Shown piece by piece: positions 21,107-29,142 of a stretch of DNA of 64,000 nt. The stretch's first letter is position 1. Every line of letters starts with the position of its first letter. A program made the translations under genes and the position numbers. Below the pieces are notes generated by a model. The model was not told where the DNA came from. It saw only the letters and a list, made by a program, of their open reading frames with translations, and did not search any database. This DNA comes from Lachnospiraceae bacterium (GTDB taxonomy: Bacteria > Bacillota > Clostridia > Lachnospirales > Lachnospiraceae): the NCBI GenBank assembly GCA_021770345.1, contig JAETRD010000005.1, positions 62,001-126,000 on the forward strand. Direction: 5' to 3'.

Positions 21107-21200
21107 GAAAAAATACCTCTTTATAATGGATCGTCGCTTCATAGTCGCCATAGAACGCATGAATGTGCGGTTTATGATGCTTATTACCCAATTCACTCAT
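21099..21200 (-). pseudogene. DUF4160 remnant (C-terminally truncated)
   Basis: Only 33 codons remain from the ATG at 21198-21200. They hold the family core KHHKPHIHAFYGDYEAT and then stop with FFHV. Intact DUF4160 proteins are about 80 residues, with a further 40-50 residues after this core. The frame is open upstream and shows IWRSYMSE, which resembles the normal N-terminal strand, so the protein may start earlier. The C-terminal half has been lost and the DUF2442 gene now begins inside its end. It could instead be a genuinely short variant. Confidence 0.5.
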
Positions 21201-21359
21201 GTACGATCTCCATATACTTTCTTTTGATATTATAGGATTAAAACGTAAAAAATCAATATTTTTGAACAAAAATATAAAAAAGCGCTGACATATGATGAAA
21301 TAAATCATAGTAATGTATACTTGTAGGGCAGATACACAGACTTCACAGAACAAAAACAT

Positions 21360-21597
21360 ATTCCAGCGGACTTTGCTTCGAGCAGCTCCTGCCGGCTGTC
21401 GCCGATTCCTATTCCAGCGGACTTCGCCGGCGGACTTTGCTTCGAGCAGCTCGTGTCGGCTGATTCCTATTCCAGCGGACTTCGCCGGCGGACTTCGTCA
21501 GCCGGCACGCGTTGCGCCTTCAAAATAAAAAACGGCTACGATATTCCGTGCAAGCACGAATACCGTAGCCGTTTTTTATTTCTCAGTCCGCTGGAAT
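21360..21597. repeat. GC-rich repeat cluster with inverted ends after rplL
   Basis: Three direct copies of ATTCCAGCGGACTT start at 21360, 21411 and 21469. Copies 1 and 2 continue with TGCTTCGAGCAGCTC. Copies 2 and 3 carry an extra CGCCGGCGGACTT. The right end at 21585-21597 (AGTCCGCTGGAAT) is the exact reverse complement of the left 13 bases, so the 238-base block has inverted ends. It sits 5 bases past the rplL stop and contains the terminator of that operon. The 160 bases to its left (21201-21359) are AT-rich and hold nothing recognisable. Confidence 0.75.
21527..21577. terminator. Bidirectional terminator after rplL
   Basis: AAAAAACGGCTACG and CGTAGCCGTTTTTT arms (21527-21540, 21564-21577) enclose ATTCCGTGC-A-AGCACGAAT. 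The stem is very stable and has A/T runs on both sides, so it works for the minus-strand rplJL transcript and in the other direction. Confidence 0.9.
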
Positions 21598-21602
21598 CGC
21601 GA

Positions 21603-21980
21603 TTATTTTAATGTTACCTTTGCTCCAACTTCCTCGAGTCTCTTCTTGATGTCCTCTGCAGTTGCCTTGTCAGCCTGCTCTTTTACAACCTTCGGAGCGC
21701 CGTCTACAAGATCTTTTGCTTCCTTTAAGCCTAATCCGGTTACCTCACGCACAACCTTGATAACCTTAACCTTCTCGGAACCAACCTCGGTCAGCTCTAC
21801 GTCGAACTCGGTCTTCTCCTCAGCTGCTGCTGCCTCACCTGCACCCGCTGCCGCAACTACAACGCCTGCTGCTGCGGATACGCCGAACTCTTCTTCACAA
21901 GCTTTTACCAGGTCGTTTAACTCTAATACGCTTAACTCTTTGATCGCATCGATAAACTCTGCTGTTGTCAATTTTGCCAT
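21603..21980 (-). CDS. rplL: 50S ribosomal protein L7/L12
   Basis: A 125-residue stalk protein that recruits translation GTPases. The start is the ATG at 21978-21980 (MAKLTTAEF); the ATG five codons earlier is part of the GGAGG ribosome binding site. It has the N-terminal dimer domain, an Ala-rich hinge ([17 protein letters not shown]) and the C-terminal factor-binding domain ([17 protein letters not shown]-type). It follows rplJ by 100 bases and shares its transcript. Confidence 0.97.
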   Translation of the reverse strand: MAKLTTAEFIDAIKELSVLELNDLVKACEEEFGVSAAAGVVVAAAGAGEAAAAEEKTEFDVELTEVGSEKVKVIKVVREVTGLGLKEAKDLVDGAPKVVKEQADKATAEDIKKRLEEVGAKVTLK

Positions 21981-22080
21981 TTCATTTTCCTCCATTCAAA
22001 AATTTGATCATATCCTGTTGTCTGCGCCCTAAAGACGCCGCATAACTACACGCATTAAATCCGTACTGCCGTTTTCCATA

Positions 22081-22635
22081 CTACTCTGCCGCCGGAGCTT
22101 CCTCCGCCGGTGCCGCAGCTACGGCCGCATCAGCCACGGCCGCGTCGGCCATTCCTCCCTGCTCCGCGATCTGGTTAAGAACACGCGCAAGGTTGGTAAT
22201 CGGAGACTGTAAGCTTCCAAGCAGCTTGGAAAGAAGTTCGTCTCTCGACGGTATCTGCGAAATTGCTTTCATGCCTTCCTGATCGTAGAAATTGCCTTCC
22301 ACGACACCGGCTTTGATCTCAAGCGCCGGAGCAGTCTTGGCGAATTTCGCCAGAACTCTTGCAGGGGCGGTTGCATCTGTTGTGGAAATCGCAAATGCAT
22401 TCGGTCCTTCGAGAACGTCTTTTAAGCTCTCGAACTCGGTACCCTCAACGGCACGGCCGACCAGTGTGTTCTTATATACCTTGTAAGTAACACCGGCATC
22501 TCTCAGCTGACGACGCAGCTGCGTATCCTCTGCAACGGTAAGTCCGCGGTAATCAACAACTACGACCGACTGTGCTTCTTTGATGTTTTCAGAAATTTCC
22601 TGTACGATAGGCTGTTTTAATTCTACCTTTGCCAC
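22081..22635 (-). CDS. rplJ: 50S ribosomal protein L10
   Basis: A 184-residue stalk base protein that anchors L7/L12 dimers on 23S rRNA. Typical segments are VVVDYRGLTVAEDTQLRRQLR, YKVYKNTLVGRA, and LEGPNAFA. The C-terminal L12-binding helix is followed by an unusual Ala-rich tail (AAVADAAVAAAPAEEAPAAE), as in other Lachnospiraceae. It is controlled by its own leader and attenuator upstream. Confidence 0.97.
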   Translation of the reverse strand: MAKVELKQPIVQEISENIKEAQSVVVVDYRGLTVAEDTQLRRQLRDAGVTYKVYKNTLVGRAVEGTEFESLKDVLEGPNAFAISTTDATAPARVLAKFAKTAPALEIKAGVVEGNFYDQEGMKAISQIPSRDELLSKLLGSLQSPITNLARVLNQIAEQGGMADAAVADAAVAAAPAEEAPAAE

Positions 22636-22669
22636 GAATCGTGCACCTCCTTTTTATTTTTTATATTGC

Positions 22670-22859
22670 ATATAGACGTGAGGCACATGAATCCAAAATC
22701 CATGTTAAAAACCCTCCCCGAAAACGGAGAGGGCCTCAAAATTTCATTCTCATGATGACGATGCATCACTAAGTCCCTCGGCAGGCCCTACGGTTACGCC
22801 AGATGGCGCCTGCTGTCTTCGGCAATATTAGGAACATGCCGCATCAGGCATGCTCACAT
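22670..22859 (-). ncRNA. L10 leader (rplJ autoregulatory leader)
   Basis: On the minus strand this leader has the typical core GCCGAAGACAGCAGG, then GTAACC and GGGCCTGCCGAGG, which form the long stems bound by L10(L12)4. It ends in a CCCTCTCC/GGGGAGGG hairpin with TTTTT (22708-22735), a terminator just before rplJ. Binding of surplus L10 complex is known to favour termination in Firmicutes. Confidence 0.88.
22706..22738 (-). terminator. Attenuator of rplJL
   Basis: The CCCTCTCC-GTTTTC-GGGGAGGG stem-loop followed by TTTTT on the minus strand lies between the leader core and rplJ. It should be the regulated stop of the L10 leader. Confidence 0.85.
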
Positions 22860-22888
22860 ATTATATTATTTTATATTGCGGCTGTCAA
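22860..22888 (-). promoter_or_regulatory. Sigma-A promoter of rplJL
   Basis: On the minus strand TTGACA (22883-22888) and TATAAT (22860-22865) are 17 bases apart, directly after rplA and before the L10 leader. Confidence 0.88.
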
Positions 22889-22925
22889 CAAAAATTTGCG
22901 AACCCGACTGCAAATTACGCCTCGG

Positions 22926-23621
22926 CTAGTTTACAATCTTTGTAACGTTTAACTTCACGCCGGGTCCCATCGTGGACGCGAGAACCGCGCTCTTGATATA
23001 CTGACCTTTTAAGCTCGAAGGCTTCGCCTTATTGACAGCACCCATAAGGGTCTGGAAGTTGTCGCTCAACTGCTCATTTGTAAAAGATGCTTTTCCAACT
23101 GGCACATGGATAATGTTTGTTTTGTCCAATCGATACTCAATCTTACCGGCTTTGATATCGTTTACGGCCTTGGTGACATCCATGGTAACGGTTCCTGCCT
23201 TCGGGTTCGGCATTAAGCCCTTCGGTCCAAGGACACGTCCGAGACGTCCGACAACGCCCATCATATCCGGCGTCGCAACAACGACGTCAAAGTCAAGCCA
23301 TCCCTCGTTCTGGATCTTCGGGATTAACTCCTCGCCGCCGACAAAGTCAGCACCCGCCGCCTGTGCCTCATCTAACTTTGTGCCTTTTGCGAATACCAAA
23401 ACCTTCACCGTCTTACCGGTTCCGTGCGGCAGAACAACCGCCCCGCGGATCTGCTGCTCTGCATGACGTCCGTCGCAGCCCGTTCTGATATGAAGCTCGA
23501 TTGTCTCATCAAATTTCGCTGTAGCGTTCTTCTTAACCAGTTCAATCGCCTCAGCCACATCGTACTGAGCGGATTTGTCAAAAGATTTTACAGCGTCCTG
23601 ATATTTCTTTCCTCTTTTCAT
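22926..23621 (-). CDS. rplA: 50S ribosomal protein L1
   Basis: A 231-residue L1-stalk protein. The start is the ATG at 23619-23621 ([12 protein letters not shown]), 9 bases after CAGGAGG; a 15-residue upstream extension is spurious. Family landmarks are [35 protein letters not shown] and the [14 protein letters not shown] block. It is separated from rplK by an unusual 250-base array of hairpin repeats. Confidence 0.97.
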   Translation of the reverse strand: MKRGKKYQDAVKSFDKSAQYDVAEAIELVKKNATAKFDETIELHIRTGCDGRHAEQQIRGAVVLPHGTGKTVKVLVFAKGTKLDEAQAAGADFVGGEELIPKIQNEGWLDFDVVVATPDMMGVVGRLGRVLGPKGLMPNPKAGTVTMDVTKAVNDIKAGKIEYRLDKTNIIHVPVGKASFTNEQLSDNFQTLMGAVNKAKPSSLKGQYIKSAVLASTMGPGVKLNVTKIVN

Positions 23622-23672
23622 TCTAAAAAACCTCCTGGTGGTATTATCGGGAGAGGACCCTCCCACTTGTTA

Positions 23673-23786
23673 CTATGCTTCCCGAAGAACGCCGCTTTTG
23701 CGTCCCTCAGCTATACTTCCCGAAGAACGCCGCTTTTGCGTTCTTCAGCTATGCTTCCCGAAGAACGCCGCTTTTGCGTTCTTCTA
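23673..23786 (-). repeat. Three tandem 38-bp hairpin repeats before rplA
   Basis: Three head-to-tail units (23673-23710, 23711-23748, 23749-23786) are nearly identical. Each contains GAAGAACGC and GCGTTCTTC arms around CGCTTTT, a perfect 9-bp stem in units 2 and 3 and an imperfect one in unit 1. They lie in the mRNA between rplK and rplA. Confidence 0.92.
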
Positions 23787-23787
23787 A

Positions 23788-23868
23788 TGAATCGGCATAG
23801 AATGCTGATTCTATTGAATCGGCATAGAATGCTGATTCTATTGAATCGGCATAGAATGCTGATTCTAT
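23788..23868 (-). repeat. Three tandem 27-bp hairpin repeats abutting rplK stop
   Basis: Three identical units (23788-23814, 23815-23841, 23842-23868) run up to the rplK stop codon at 23869. Each folds as GAATCGGCAT-AGA-ATGCTGATTC, ten pairs with one G-U and a three-base loop. On the coding strand the unit begins ATAGAAT and ends GATTCA, like the units after tuf. Confidence 0.93.
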
Positions 23869-24291
23869 TTATTCGACAGTTACGCCCATGCTTCTTGCCG
23901 TTCCCTCGATCATGCTCATCGCAGCCTCCAGGGATGCCGCATTCAGATCCGGCATTTTCAGCTCTGCAATCTCCTGAACCTTCGCTTTGGAAATAGTTGC
24001 AACCTTGTCTTTGTTCGGTGCCGCAGAACCGGACTTGATGTTGCAGGCCTTTTTAATCAGTACCGGTGCAGGCGGTGTCTTTGTCACGAAGCTGAAGCTT
24101 CTGTCCGCATACACGGTAATCACTACAGGGATAATTAAGTCTCCCTGATCGGCTGTTCTCGCGTTAAACTGCTTTGTGAACTCAACAATGTTCACGCCGT
24201 GCTGTCCAAGCGCCGGTCCAACAGGAGGAGCCGGTGTAGCCTTGCCAGCAGGAATCTGCAATTTGATATATCCTTGTACTTTTTTTGCCAT
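23869..24291 (-). CDS. rplK: 50S ribosomal protein L11
   Basis: A 140-residue protein of the GTPase-associated centre. It binds 23S rRNA with L10 and is needed for RelA sensing. The N-terminal [27 protein letters not shown] block and the C-terminal rRNA-binding domain ([25 protein letters not shown]) are intact. AAGGAGG precedes the ATG. It is 14 bases after nusG and its stop codon touches the tandem repeats. Confidence 0.98.
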   Translation of the reverse strand: MAKKVQGYIKLQIPAGKATPAPPVGPALGQHGVNIVEFTKQFNARTADQGDLIIPVVITVYADRSFSFVTKTPPAPVLIKKACNIKSGSAAPNKDKVATISKAKVQEIAELKMPDLNAASLEAAMSMIEGTARSMGVTVE

Positions 24292-24305
24292 TGGAATTGC
24301 CTCCT

Positions 24306-24824
24306 TTAATCAATAAGCTTAACATCTGCGAAACTTATTTCTACCGGTGTTTCGCGACCGAATAATTCGACATTGATGGTCACACTCTGTTTGCTGTGGT
24401 TCATCGTGTGAATCACGCCGACGGTATCCTTCCATACCCCGGCGGTCACCACGACGGTGTCACCCTCGCCAAAGTCAACCTCAACGCTCTCCGTCTTGAT
24501 TCCTAACGGTCTCATTTCCATATCGGTAAGTGGTACCGGCTTGCTTCCCGGTCCTACAAATCCGGTGACGCCACGGGTATTTCTGACAACATACCATGTG
24601 TCATCATTCATAACCATATTGATAAGCACATATCCCGGAAACATTTTCTTTGACACGGATTTCTTCGCACCGTTTTTCATCTCAACGACTTCCTGCATCG
24701 GAACCCGAACCTCCAAAATCTGGTCTTCCAGATGTCTGTTTTCGATTGTCTTATCAATGTTTGCCTTTACCTTATTCTCATATCCTGAATAGGTATGAAC
24801 AACATACCAGTGTGCCTCTGCCAT
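24306..24824 (-). CDS. nusG: Transcription termination/antitermination factor NusG
   Basis: A 172-residue RNA polymerase-binding protein that controls pausing and couples transcription to translation. The NGN domain has [18 protein letters not shown] at the start and [10 protein letters not shown] in the middle. The C-terminal KOW motif is [16 protein letters not shown], near residues 121-136. It lies between secE (17 bases upstream) and rplK (14 bases). Confidence 0.97.
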   Translation of the reverse strand: MAEAHWYVVHTYSGYENKVKANIDKTIENRHLEDQILEVRVPMQEVVEMKNGAKKSVSKKMFPGYVLINMVMNDDTWYVVRNTRGVTGFVGPGSKPVPLTDMEMRPLGIKTESVEVDFGEGDTVVVTAGVWKDTVGVIHTMNHSKQSVTINVELFGRETPVEISFADVKLID

Positions 24825-24841
24825 AAATCACTTTGCCTCCA

Positions 24842-25051
24842 TTAAAAACTCAACCCTACAAGGAAATCAACGCCATACTGAATGATATAATCCAGAAGCG
24901 CGATTACAAGACCCATCACTACGGAAACGGCAACAACTGCCGTCGTCTGTCTTGCAAGTGATTCTTTGTCCGGCCAAATCACTTTTTTAAATTCAGCCGA
25001 AAGGCCGGTGAAAAAGCTCTCCTTCGGAGCTTTGTTCTCGGTTTCTCCCAT
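24842..25051 (-). CDS. secE: Preprotein translocase subunit SecE
   Basis: A 69-residue subunit that clamps SecY. A short cytoplasmic helix with the family motif FKKVIWPDKE (20-29) is followed by one membrane segment near 36-60 (TTAVVAVSVVMGLVIALLDYII). The order rpmG-secE-nusG is the standard one and spacing is tight. Confidence 0.95.
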   Translation of the reverse strand: MGETENKAPKESFFTGLSAEFKKVIWPDKESLARQTTAVVAVSVVMGLVIALLDYIIQYGVDFLVGLSF

Positions 25052-25085
25052 ATTCTCACTCCTTTACCCGACTCGCAGCGCTCTG

Positions 25086-25235
25086 CTATTTCGTTTCCTT
25101 GTGCATCGTATGAGTCCTGCAGAATCTGCAATACTTCTTGGTCTCCATTCTGTCCGGATGAGCCTTTTTGTCTTTCGTCATGTTGTAATTACGGTTCTTG
25201 CATTCCGTACATGCCAATGTTATTCTTGTGCGCAC
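25086..25235 (-). CDS. rpmG: 50S ribosomal protein L33
   Basis: A 49-residue zinc-binding L33. The start is a GTG at 25233-25235 (read [16 protein letters not shown]) after the ribosome binding site GGAGGTGG; the longer frame with 78 extra residues is spurious. The zinc ligands are the CTEC and CRFC pairs, so this is the zinc-containing (C+) form. It is the first gene of the operon and has a consensus promoter about 140 bases upstream. Confidence 0.95.
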   Translation of the reverse strand: MRTRITLACTECKNRNYNMTKDKKAHPDRMETKKYCRFCRTHTMHKETK

Positions 25236-25308
25236 AACTTCCACCTCCATTAAATTTCTTTGTGCTTTTCCATGCCCCGCATCCGGCTTTCCGATCTGCT
25301 TTTTAAGA

Positions 25309-25350
25309 AACAGCGACAGTTTCCTAAAAAAAGGCATAAAAAAAAGACCT
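25309..25350 (-). terminator. Small hairpin in rpmG leader
   Basis: On the minus strand GGAAAC-TGTCGC-TGTTTC with TTTTTTT before and TTAAAAAG after lies between the rpmG promoter and start. The T-run on the downstream side is poor, so it may be only a leader hairpin. Confidence 0.4.
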
Positions 25351-25367
25351 ACTTCCATCGCCTGTCT

Positions 25368-25396
25368 ACTATAGCACAATCCGCGGTAAGCGTCAA
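25368..25396 (-). promoter_or_regulatory. Sigma-A promoter of rpmG-secE-nusG-rplKA
   Basis: On the minus strand TTGACG (25391-25396) and TATAGT (25368-25373) are 17 bases apart. Confidence 0.8.
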
Positions 25397-25527
25397 CCGT
25401 TTTTCTTCCATAACATATCTGTAATATTTTACCGCAAAATCCCTGAACCGGCAGCACCATAATCTTCACGGCGCCGCTGATCCAGAGCCTCTTTTAAAAA
25501 TATAGCAAAAATGTACACCGCAGAGCG

Positions 25528-26262
25528 CTATCCGCGGATATCCACGGAAGTCGACAACTGTTGTACCCCCTGACTTTTTTCTTTGGTGAAATTAGTGGAC
25601 TTGATCAGTACACGGTCACCACTGTCCTTCTCTCCTGTGGCGATAACCTTCTTATCGTCTGAACCTTCCCGCTCGGCCCGTGCCGCCGTCCGCATATTCC
25701 GCCCGGCCTCGCCGAGATCGGCGGATCTCGAAGCCGCCGCATTCTGTGCCCGCTCCTCAAGTCCGGCGAGTTCCTCCTTCTTCTTCTCCACATCCGCACC
25801 GCGGGCCGCATCCTGGCTGATTTCACTCTTTAACACCCCGATATCACCCTCGATTTCTCTCACCACGGTCCCCTGCTGTCTCGCCCGCTCAAGAGATGAG
25901 CCTGCCGCAACCATCGCCCGCATTCCGGTCCCGGACATCCCCGTGCCGATTTTCTCCGTGTCCGCCGCGGTATTGTCGGTTCTTCTTCCGTCCGACGATG
26001 CCTTTTTCTGCTGTTCCTGCCGCATTTGTGCCTGATGCTGCCGCAGCTGCGTGTTGAGACTGCTGATCTGCTGCTGGAGCTCCTGACGCTTTTTCATCTT
26101 CTCCTCGACAGAGATATCCGCCCTTGAGGAAAGCTCCTGCATCTGCCGCTGCACATTCGAAATTTCGTTTTGAATCCCCTTGCTGACGGAATCGACAGGC
26201 CTTGCCATCGACATCTGGCCGCCCGCAATCCCCTCCGCTGCTCTCACATTGCTAATTCCCAT
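25528..26262 (-). CDS. FlxA-like coiled-coil protein
   Basis: A 244-residue, membrane-free, highly charged protein. The start is the ATG at 26260-26262 (MGISNVRAAEG), with AAAGGAGA upstream; nine further upstream codons are spurious. The segment near 30-90 is a heptad-rich coiled coil (VQRQMQELSSR, KKRQELQQQISSLNTQLRQHQAQM), the pattern of the FlxA-like family. The rest is Ala/Glu/Arg-rich and low in complexity. E. coli flxA is a sigma-28 gene of unknown role; here too a sigma-28-like site lies upstream, divergent from that of the FliD-like gene. Confidence 0.6.
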   Translation of the reverse strand: MGISNVRAAEGIAGGQMSMARPVDSVSKGIQNEISNVQRQMQELSSRADISVEEKMKKRQELQQQISSLNTQLRQHQAQMRQEQQKKASSDGRRTDNTAADTEKIGTGMSGTGMRAMVAAGSSLERARQQGTVVREIEGDIGVLKSEISQDAARGADVEKKKEELAGLEERAQNAAASRSADLGEAGRNMRTAARAEREGSDDKKVIATGEKDSGDRVLIKSTNFTKEKSQGVQQLSTSVDIRG

Positions 26263-26356
26263 ATATTGGTCTCCTTTCCATAACAACACATCCCTGTATT
26301 TAAGAAATCAGTAAAAATATAAATATGTCCGCGCAATATAGTATTTCATGTCTTTT

Positions 26357-26383
26357 ATTTCGGAATTTTTCCGAAAAACTTAA
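26357..26383 (-). promoter_or_regulatory. Sigma-28-like promoter of FlxA-like gene
   Basis: On the minus strand TTAA (26380-26383), a 15-base spacer and TCCGAAAT (26357-26364) fit the TAAA-N15-GCCGATAA consensus of the flagellar sigma factor. Confidence 0.55.
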
Positions 26384-26424
26384 CCGGTTTGCGTTATAGA
26401 ACTCCCATTTTTTCCAAAAATCTA

Positions 26425-26452
26425 TTAACATTTTTATGATATGTGCCGAAAT
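26425..26452 (+). promoter_or_regulatory. Sigma-28-like promoter of FliD-like gene
   Basis: TTAA (26425-26428), a 16-base spacer and GCCGAAAT (26445-26452), about 100 bases before the start at 26553. It is divergent from the FlxA-like promoter. Confidence 0.6.
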
Positions 26453-26552
26453 ATAAGGCAAAGTACCTATATAATTTACGAAAACGGATTTCACTGATTA
26501 CCCCTGTATGCATTTTCGCATATAATTTCATGGAAGAAAGGAGGGGCTTATT

Positions 26553-27851
26553 ATGGCAGCCATCGACAGCGCTTATCAGTACTATCTGAGCACTTACGCC
26601 AATACAACGGTATCCCGTTACGATACCCACAAGAAAAGCCAGCTGCGTGCCGTCTACAATAATATCGTAAAAACAAACAAAGAGTCCCCTTTGTACAAGG
26701 TCAAATATTCGGGAGACGTACAGAAATTCGCGATTGATATCAAGGAGAAGACCCGTTCGATTCAGAACGTTGTCGCTTCTCTCTCCGATTCGGAAGACGG
26801 TATCGAACACGCATTTTCAAAAAAAGTCGCACAGTCTTCCGCGGAGGACACCGTTACGGCAGAATATATCGGCTCCGGTTCCGATGTGGACGAATCCGTC
26901 TCTTTTGACGTGGAAGTGCGTGAGCTTGCGGCTCCGCAGATTAATCTCGGAAATTATCTGGACCCGGATGAGCTGGACATCGAACCCGGCGCTTACAGTT
27001 TTGATCTGATATCGAACCTCTGCTCCTACGAGTTCCAGTATAATGTGGGGCAAAACGACACAAACCGTTCGATTCAGCAGAAGCTGATTCGTCTGGTAAA
27101 CAGCGCCAACATCGGACTGCGAGCCGCATTCGAGCGCAACCACCTCGGTGAGCGCGCCGTGCAGATTACGTCAAATCAGACCGGTTTGGATGAGAATTCA
27201 CGCTTTCTTTTTGAGATACGTCCGGCTCCGGATGCCGGTTCGATAAAAGCCATGCAAACACTCGGGCTTGATAACGTCGCACAGGAAGCTTCCAATTCCT
27301 CGTTTCTGTTAAACGGGATAGAACGCTCTTCACTCTCCAACACCTTTACGGTCAACAATGCATTTTCGCTGACGCTGAAAAAGGCCAGCCAGGAGGGGGC
27401 TTACGCGCGAATCGGATTCAAGACAAACACAGACGCCGTCGCCGACAATATTCAATCGCTGGTAAACGTGTACAACAACATCATCCAGCTCGGGCACAAT
27501 CAAGGCGGTGCACAGCAGTCCGAGAAACTGATCCGGGATATGAGCAGTGTGGCCAAACGTTACCACAACGAGCTCGAGTCCATCGGGTTAAATCTTCAGT
27601 CGGACGATTACATCTCCGTTGACCGCGGTCTGCTGACAGACGCCGTGTCCGCCGACGATTCGACAGAGTGTTTTTCCGTTTTAAATAACTTCAAAAACGG
27701 GCTGGGCAGACAGGCCTCCAAGGCTTCCATCGACCCGATGAACTATGTAAACAAGCTCCTCGTGGCTTACAAGAATCCAAAGGGGCACAACTTTGCAACG
27801 CCCTATATCACATCCATCTACTCGGGCATGATGATGGACGCCATCTGTTAA
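26553..27851 (+). CDS. FliD-like flagellar filament-capping protein
   Basis: A 432-residue protein with AAAGGAGGGG before its ATG. The N-terminal half (YDTHKKSQLRAVYNNIVKTNKESPLYKV, then SRIQNVVASLSD-type helix) and the central beta-rich part (AAPQINLGNYL, FEIRPAPDAG) resemble FliD-related proteins of Lachnospiraceae. The C-terminal helices contain VNVYNNIIQLGHNQ, the segment that in FliD matches VNAYNNLI. FliD caps the growing filament and folds exported flagellin. The match is by pattern only and the start lacks the strongly hydrophobic FliD N-terminal helix, so it could be a FliD paralogue. A strong terminator follows. Confidence 0.6.
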   Translation: MAAIDSAYQYYLSTYANTTVSRYDTHKKSQLRAVYNNIVKTNKESPLYKVKYSGDVQKFAIDIKEKTRSIQNVVASLSDSEDGIEHAFSKKVAQSSAEDTVTAEYIGSGSDVDESVSFDVEVRELAAPQINLGNYLDPDELDIEPGAYSFDLISNLCSYEFQYNVGQNDTNRSIQQKLIRLVNSANIGLRAAFERNHLGERAVQITSNQTGLDENSRFLFEIRPAPDAGSIKAMQTLGLDNVAQEASNSSFLLNGIERSSLSNTFTVNNAFSLTLKKASQEGAYARIGFKTNTDAVADNIQSLVNVYNNIIQLGHNQGGAQQSEKLIRDMSSVAKRYHNELESIGLNLQSDDYISVDRGLLTDAVSADDSTECFSVLNNFKNGLGRQASKASIDPMNYVNKLLVAYKNPKGHNFATPYITSIYSGMMMDAIC

Positions 27852-27868
27852 ACGGATATGCATGATAT

Positions 27869-27910
27869 GAGCCACGGAAAAGATGAACCGTCTTTTCCAT
27901 GGCTCTTTTT
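27869..27910 (+). terminator. Terminator of FliD-like gene
   Basis: GAGCCACGGAAAAGA and TCTTTTCCATGGCTC arms with one mismatch and a 7-base loop, followed by TTTTTAT. It also lies near the end of the convergent glycosyltransferase gene. Confidence 0.88.
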
Positions 27911-27955
27911 ATATCGCAGGCCGCCCCCGCAAGGTTCTTTTCGCACGTTTCCGGG

Positions 27956-29119
27956 TCACGCCGAAGCGACAATCCGCAGCATCTCACAGATCCTGGCCAT
28001 ATAGTCATGGCGCTCCTTTACCTTCCGATAGCCGTTTTCGGCAATCCGCCTGCGCTCCGTCTCATGCGCCAGATAAAATCCCGCCTTTTCGCTCAAATCC
28101 TCCGGCCCGTCAAAGCAGACCAGATCCTCCCCCTCCTGAAAATAACAGGGAATTTCCGCCTGATAATTTGTCATCAGAAAGCCGCCCGCGCCGAGCACAT
28201 CCCAGACGCGCAGCGGAATCCCGCTCTTGATATTGGGAATCGTAAAGTTTAAGTTAATCTTAGACATGTAAAAAACCTTCGGCAGCTCGCTCCAATAGTC
28301 CACGGACCCCATGTACCGGACACGCAGCAGATCGCTGACATTGCTGTTGCTGTACACATTGACATCATAGTGCTTTGACAGTTCAATCAGCGCCCGCCGC
28401 CGTTCAAGCTCCGCAATTTTAAAGCCCAGCACCGTCGTCTGGAAAATCAGTCCCAGATCCGAAAAGGAACCCTCGGATTTCTCCAGCTTAAAATACTGCT
28501 GCAGCTGCTCCAAAATCTCCGTCGTAAGCATCGGCTCCACGATATTCGCGCCGCTGATATTCAGCTGCGCCTCCATCACCGCGTCAAAATAGCCCCGCAG
28601 ATACTCCGGCAGCCTGCTTTTAATCTTATCATAGGAATTGCGCTCGTAGAGACTTCCGACAAAAGCGATATCCCCCTGATATTTTACCGCGTCGGAACTG
28701 TCCCCAAGCACCGCCGCAATCCGCTCCGTGTCCACCGCAAGCGGCAGATACCAGATATGCTTTACTCCCATCTCCCGAAACTCGAGATAATTTGTCTTGT
28801 CAAACGTAAAAATATAATTGCAGTCGTGAAACACCGACTCGTGGTACATGCTGATCAGCGGATTGTCGCAGGTCCACGACACATACCGGACGCCCATCCG
28901 CTCGCAGACGTTGGAGATCAGCGCAAAATAATTGACGGTAAATACCATATCATACGGCGTCTGCCGCATTTTCTCCTCGATCACCCGCTCAAACTCCGGC
29001 TCCACATCATAATTGCCGAGTCTCTGCTCGATATTGTCCACCGTATGTCCCAGCCGCAGGAATGTCTGCTCGATATCCCTGTAATTATATGCCTTCCATC
29101 GATACATTAAGATACGCAT
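27956..29119 (-). CDS. CgeB-type glycosyltransferase (DUF3880)
   Basis: A 387-residue GT-B enzyme. The N-terminal DUF3880-type half has FTVNYFALISNVCERMG, SWTCDNP and FTFDKTNYLEF. The C-terminal half has the CgeB/Glyco_trans_1_2 signature: YMGSVDYWSELPKVFY, INLNFTIPNIKSGIPLRVWD, LGAGGFLMTNY. Such enzymes transfer sugars from nucleotide donors to surface or flagellar proteins. It follows a second enzyme of the same class by 23 bases. Its paralogue at 41548-42678 has the same layout. Substrate unknown; flagellin glycosylation is inferred from the flagellin genes next door. Confidence 0.78.
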   Translation of the reverse strand: MRILMYRWKAYNYRDIEQTFLRLGHTVDNIEQRLGNYDVEPEFERVIEEKMRQTPYDMVFTVNYFALISNVCERMGVRYVSWTCDNPLISMYHESVFHDCNYIFTFDKTNYLEFREMGVKHIWYLPLAVDTERIAAVLGDSSDAVKYQGDIAFVGSLYERNSYDKIKSRLPEYLRGYFDAVMEAQLNISGANIVEPMLTTEILEQLQQYFKLEKSEGSFSDLGLIFQTTVLGFKIAELERRRALIELSKHYDVNVYSNSNVSDLLRVRYMGSVDYWSELPKVFYMSKINLNFTIPNIKSGIPLRVWDVLGAGGFLMTNYQAEIPCYFQEGEDLVCFDGPEDLSEKAGFYLAHETERRRIAENGYRKVKERHDYMARICEMLRIVASA

Positions 29120-29142
29120 CTCTTTCTACACATGCTCCTTTC

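Noticed and set aside
23673-23868. CRISPR array
   Set aside because: The repeats are directly tandem with no unique spacers between them, two unrelated units are present and no cas genes lie nearby.
25236-25469. 78 extra N-terminal codons of L33
   Set aside because: L33 is about 49 residues; the GTG at 25235 follows GGAGGTGG and gives the usual length.
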